Below are positions 60,435-64,000 of a stretch of DNA of 64,000 nucleotides, piece by piece (the first letter of the stretch is position 1; the number at the start of each line of letters is the position of its first letter). Below the pieces are notes generated by a model, which had not been told where the DNA came from, searched no databases, and saw only the letters and a program-made list of their open reading frames with translations. This stretch comes from a virus. The stretch is taken from IMG/VR virus record IMGVR_UViG_3300021093_000051, positions 1-64,000 of that record; one strand, written 5' to 3'. Both the position numbers and the translations under genes were made by a program.

Positions 60435-62297
60435 ATGGCTAAGAAATCGATAGAAACAAAGTATCAGAAACTGACTGACGTTGAACACGTTTTACTCAGA
60501 CCCTCAATGTATATAGGGTCAGTCGCAATCCATACTGGAGATCAGTATCTCTATGATGGCCAAAAGGTCACAATTGAAGAAGTTCACTACAATCCAGGAT
60601 TCATTAAAATCTTTGACGAAATTATTTCTAATGCAGTCGATGAACATCGGCGAAATCCTAAGCTGAATGAGATCCGAGTAACTATTAATCTTGACACTAC
60701 TGAGATCACAGTATGGGATAATGGTGGAATTCCAGTAGAAAAACATCCAATCCATAAAGAGTGGATTCCTGAACTAATATTTTCAAACTTGAAGGCTGGC
60801 TCCAATTTTGATGACTCAGAACAGCGTACTGTCGCAGGAACAAATGGTGTTGGTAGCAAGGCAACCAATATTTTTAGTAAAAAGTTCTCAATTTCAACCT
60901 GTGATGGTAAGAATCGATTCGATCAGGTTTTTACTGAAAATATGAAGGATAGAACTAAAGTTAAAATTACCCCAGCTAAGAGAGGATTCACTGAAATCTC
61001 ATTTTTTCCCGATCTAGAAAGGTTTAAGATGCGATTAATTGACGAAAAGTCCTTTCAGATCCTATTTAAACGTTGTTTGGACCTAGTTGCATGTAATAAT
61101 AAGCTTACTCTAAAGCTAACTAAGATCAAGGAGAGTAAAAAAGAGGAATTTGTGCTTAAATTTAAGAGTTTTGAAGAATATATTCAGCTCTATGCTCAAG
61201 AATATTTCTTTGAGGAGACAAAAGACTGGAAGATAGGCTTTGCAAAGTCGGAAAAAGGATTTCAGAACGTAAGTTTCGTCAATTCTGTCTATACGATGGA
61301 CGGCGGAACTCACGTAGAGTACATTACTAATCAGCTAATCTCACAATTAAGGGAAATGATTAAGAAAAAACACAGAGTTGACGTAAAACCTAGCGATATC
61401 CGTAACCATTTATACGTTTTTATCGATTCTACCGTAGTAAACTCATTTTTTAGCTCACAAACTAAGGAAAAATTGATCACCGAGGTCAAAGATTTCGGTA
61501 CCAAGCACGAAGTTACTGATAAGATCGCAAAACTAGTGTTTAAATCTGAAATAATTCAGTCAGTTTTAGATTGGATCGAGAAAAAAGCCCTTGTACAAGA
61601 GCGAGCAGAGCTCAGAAAGTTAAATAAGGACTTGGACAAGACCAAAATACCTAAATTGATCGATGCTCAACGAAAAGGAGATCGTGGAATATGCATTTTA
61701 GGAATTTATGAGGGGCTAAGTGCAGTTTCAGCAGTTCGTAAGTTTCGAGATACTCAAACGATCGGCGCATTCCCTCTAAAGGGTAAGTTCATCAACGTAA
61801 GTGAGATGAAACCTTCTGAAATCGCTAAAAACGACGAAGCTGTGCAACTAATGGCCTCTCTGGGACTAAAGCTAGGCGAAGAACCCAAAGGATTGCGATA
61901 CGGTCGCATCTACATCTATACAGATGCCGATCCGGACGGTAGTCACATCGCAGCTACCCTAATTAACTTTTTTAATCGCTTCTGGCCCGAACTTTTTGAT
62001 CAAGGTAGGGTATATAAGGTAATGACTCCGCTTGTAGTAGCTAAAAAAGGCAAAGAATCCATCAATTTTTACACCAACGATGAGTTTGATGCCTGGTTGA
62101 GGAAGAATAAGGCCACCTCTTGGGAAATCGAATACAAGAAGGGATTGGGTGCACTCGAGGATACTGAATACGAAGAAATAATCAAGAATCCATACCTTGT
62201 ACAGATCAAGAACGATAAAGACTATCGGGACTCACTTGAATCGTGGTTCGGTAAGGACTCTCAACCTAGAAAGGACCGAATCCTTGGAAATAATTAG
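60435..62297 (+). CDS. 39: Type II topoisomerase large subunit (gp39/GyrB-like)
   Basis: 620 residues, GyrB-like as one chain (in T4 the equivalent is divided into gp39 and gp60). ATPase (GHKL) motifs: IISNAVDEHRRN, VWDNGGIPV, GTNGVGSKATNIFS. Toprim domain: CILGIYEGLSAVSAVR and YTDADPDGSHI (DxD). The canonical E-G-D-S-A is E-G-L-S-A here. The ending GLGALEDTEYEEIIKNP matches the large-subunit C-terminus. With gp52 at 62770 it relaxes or decatenates DNA ahead of forks. It follows the helicase without gap. Confidence 0.92.
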   Translation: MAKKSIETKYQKLTDVEHVLLRPSMYIGSVAIHTGDQYLYDGQKVTIEEVHYNPGFIKIFDEIISNAVDEHRRNPKLNEIRVTINLDTTEITVWDNGGIPVEKHPIHKEWIPELIFSNLKAGSNFDDSEQRTVAGTNGVGSKATNIFSKKFSISTCDGKNRFDQVFTENMKDRTKVKITPAKRGFTEISFFPDLERFKMRLIDEKSFQILFKRCLDLVACNNKLTLKLTKIKESKKEEFVLKFKSFEEYIQLYAQEYFFEETKDWKIGFAKSEKGFQNVSFVNSVYTMDGGTHVEYITNQLISQLREMIKKKHRVDVKPSDIRNHLYVFIDSTVVNSFFSSQTKEKLITEVKDFGTKHEVTDKIAKLVFKSEIIQSVLDWIEKKALVQERAELRKLNKDLDKTKIPKLIDAQRKGDRGICILGIYEGLSAVSAVRKFRDTQTIGAFPLKGKFINVSEMKPSEIAKNDEAVQLMASLGLKLGEEPKGLRYGRIYIYTDADPDGSHIAATLINFFNRFWPELFDQGRVYKVMTPLVVAKKGKESINFYTNDEFDAWLRKNKATSWEIEYKKGLGALEDTEYEEIIKNPYLVQIKNDKDYRDSLESWFGKDSQPRKDRILGNN

Positions 62298-62303
62298 CAA
62301 TCG

Positions 62304-62414
62304 ATGAAATATTACAACGAGTTTGAAAGAAGACCAAAGATCGTCTTTATTTGGATGATTATAATGGGATCCATAATAGGTCTCATTTCATGGGTTGTCA
62401 AAACTTTGGCTTAG
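62304..62414 (+). CDS. Small membrane peptide (36 aa)
   Basis: ATG at 62304, 6 nt after the gp39 stop. MKYYNEFERRPK, then a hydrophobic helix IVFIWMIIMGSIIGLISWVV and a short end. A basic-before-helix layout predicts the N-terminus inside. Small, but the clean membrane segment and tight position suggest a real gene. Confidence 0.4.
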   Translation: MKYYNEFERRPKIVFIWMIIMGSIIGLISWVVKTLA

Positions 62415-62446
62415 CTCAAAGTAAAAGATAAGAAAATCCCATTTTT

Positions 62447-62788
62447 ATGACATTTGAGCGCTTTAAATTTATCACTGGCCTAATGGTCCAAAATTCATCT
62501 CGAGTAGACAAATCATACGACCAAGGAATAGACCTTGTAGAGTTTGTTGAAGGATATAATGTCGTAACCGAATATCTTTGGGGAGAGATATTGACCATTG
62601 AAGGATTAGACTGGTTCAACTGGTTCATGTACGAAAAGAATTATTTGCAAGACGGAATAGGCAATCCAGAAATGAATGCATATCATAAGATAAACGATGG
62701 AGAACAGGTAGAAATAGTCAAAGACCTAGAAGGTCTACATCAATATTTAGTAGAAAACAATTATTTTAAATGCGAAAGCCAGAAATAA
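62447..62788 (+). CDS. Hypothetical protein between topoisomerase subunit genes (113 aa)
   Basis: Contains RFKFITGLMVQNSSRVDKSYDQGIDLVEFVEGY and LTIEGLDWFNWFMYEK, patterns found in small unassigned proteins of several T4-like phages. No enzymatic motif. It overlaps gp52 by 19 nt, so it is cotranslated in the topoisomerase operon; the link to topoisomerase is positional only. Confidence 0.5.
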   Translation: MTFERFKFITGLMVQNSSRVDKSYDQGIDLVEFVEGYNVVTEYLWGEILTIEGLDWFNWFMYEKNYLQDGIGNPEMNAYHKINDGEQVEIVKDLEGLHQYLVENNYFKCESQK

Positions 62789-64000
62789 AGACGGTCACAG
62801 ATTACCTGGACAACGACTATAAAGAGTACGCAGTATACGTAGTTGAGGAACGAGCGATACCTTCCGTTATAGACGGGTTTAAGCCAACTCAACGTAAGGT
62901 GATATTCGTAGCTAATAAAGTTTGGAAGAACGGCTCTGAAAAACCAATGAAGATCTTTCAATTAGCCGGTAGAGTAGCGGCAGACGCTTTTTATCACCAT
63001 TCAGACGGCTCGCTTAATTCTGCAATCATCGGCATGGCACAAAAGTTTAAGAACTCAATGCCAGTATTAGAAGAAATTGGGCAATTCGGTTCCCTACGTT
63101 CACCAGAAGCAGCCGCTCCTCGTTATATTGCAACCAAGTTACATAAGAACTTTAGATTGCTTTACAAGGATTTTGAGCTACTCGAGCCTAGGTACGAAGA
63201 GGGTAATGAGATCGAGCCCAAATATTTTCTACCAATCATTCCGACCGTCCTCCTGAATGGCGGTAGCGGGATCGCAGTAGGCTTCGCAACAAACATATTA
63301 AATCGCAATCCAATTAGCCTAATAGAGGCTTGCCTAAAATCATTAGACGGAAAGAAATACTCTGAACCCACTCCATGGAACCGAGAGTTTTCAGGCGAAT
63401 GCTCGCTAATTGATTCAGAAAAGTTTTCCTGGATATTTAGCGGCAAGTATGATGTTAAAAACACGTCTACTGTTACCATTACTGAATTACCTCCTTCAAT
63501 TACTTATGAGAAATTCGATCAGCATCTAATAGATCTTGAGGACACTCGACGAATTGCTAGTTATGAAAATAACTGCAAGTCTAATATCAGTTACACCATC
63601 AAGTTTAGACGAGAAGATCTCAAGATGCTTGCTGATTCGACCAGACTAAAGAGATTGTTAAAGATGGAAGAGCGTCAGACTGAGAACTTTACGGTACTTG
63701 ATGAACATGGTAAACTTAAGATATTTGGTTCTGCCAGTGAGATCATCGAGTATTTTGTGCAGTTTAGGCTCTCTTTCTATGATAAAAGAAAGCAATTTAT
63801 CATCGATACCCTAAACCAGGAACTTACCCTTCTCTCAAATAGGGCCAGATTTGTGAAATCCATCATCGGCGGTAAACTAAAGATCAATAACGTGCCTAGA
63901 AAAGAGATACTTCTCTATCTACAAACTGCGGATTTTGATGAGATTAATGGATCATATCAATATCTACTCTCAATGCCCATTCATTCCCTAACTAAGGAAA
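62770..64000 (+). CDS. 52: Type II topoisomerase medium subunit (gp52/GyrA-like), partial
   Basis: ATG at 62770; the frame is open to the end of the window (about 410 codons), so the C-terminus is missing. GyrA-like breakage-reunion domain: YAVYVVEERAIPSVIDGFKPTQRKVIF, AGRVAADAFYHH, QFGSLRSPEAAAPRYIATKL, whose Tyr after Pro-Arg is the catalytic residue for DNA cleavage, and NGGSGIAVGFATNI. T4 gp52 has 442 residues, so only about 30 are probably lost. Works with gp39 upstream. Confidence 0.92.
   Translation, partial: MRKPEIKTVTDYLDNDYKEYAVYVVEERAIPSVIDGFKPTQRKVIFVANKVWKNGSEKPMKIFQLAGRVAADAFYHHSDGSLNSAIIGMAQKFKNSMPVLEEIGQFGSLRSPEAAAPRYIATKLHKNFRLLYKDFELLEPRYEEGNEIEPKYFLPIIPTVLLNGGSGIAVGFATNILNRNPISLIEACLKSLDGKKYSEPTPWNREFSGECSLIDSEKFSWIFSGKYDVKNTSTVTITELPPSITYEKFDQHLIDLEDTRRIASYENNCKSNISYTIKFRREDLKMLADSTRLKRLLKMEERQTENFTVLDEHGKLKIFGSASEIIEYFVQFRLSFYDKRKQFIIDTLNQELTLLSNRARFVKSIIGGKLKINNVPRKEILLYLQTADFDEINGSYQYLLSMPIHSLTKE

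Overview
This window looks like part of the genome of a large T4-related tailed phage (contractile-tail myovirus) of a Bacteroidota host. T4-type homologues are recognisable throughout: tail sheath (gp18-like), tail tube (gp19-like), late sigma factor (gp55-like), SSB (gp32), RNase H, DNA polymerase (gp43), UvsX, DnaB-type helicase (gp41), gp46/gp47 and topoisomerase gp39/gp52. The host guess rests on a histone H1-like protein of the Bacteroidetes type, a phage S1-like translation protein, and start codons preceded mostly by A-rich stretches instead of Shine-Dalgarno sequences. I saw no rRNA, tRNA, CRISPR array or insertion sequence.

Layout. 1-18931 is leftward and late: an incomplete collagen-like fibre, a run of very large baseplate/fibre proteins, the gp55-like sigma factor and a RuvC-like resolvase. 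18932-19393 is the only long non-coding gap and lies between divergent transcription units. 19394-35241 is rightward: UV endonuclease, small unknown genes, two nucleases, GroEL, S1-like protein, NrdB/NrdA, a four-gene cassette of proteins with capsid-targeting-like N-termini (including a tyrosine phosphatase and a HExxH protein), the H1-like protein, gp32, RNase H and GroES. 35272-39496 is leftward: a possible lysis enzyme, a small gene and the tail sheath. 39612-52441 is the rightward replication and nucleotide block: dUTPase, a DNA polymerase that stops after motif A, UvsX split by a trans-splicing intein, helicase, gp47/gp46, a thymidylate synthase/hydroxymethylase-fold enzyme and dCMP deaminase. 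52476-57765 is mostly leftward virion genes (tail tube and others), and 57829-64000 is rightward: Fpg/Nei glycosylase, an Fe-S helicase and topoisomerase II subunits.

Regulation. Two recurrent signals can be read by eye. A T4-late-like element, consensus near GATAAATAACTAAAA, sits about 10-20 nt before many virion genes and fits the gp55-like sigma. A second element, near AACTTT-N13-GTATAA, precedes replication, chaperone-linked and metabolic genes. Rho-independent hairpins separate the blocks.

Most noteworthy: (1) uvsX is broken into two genes that carry the N and C halves of an intein without an endonuclease; (2) a modular terminator / late promoter / targeting-peptide cassette appears to load enzymes into the capsid; (3) the polymerase gene is broken between motifs A and B, with no second half in this window; (4) the ThyA-like enzyme has Asp at the position that selects cytosine substrates, hinting at modified DNA.
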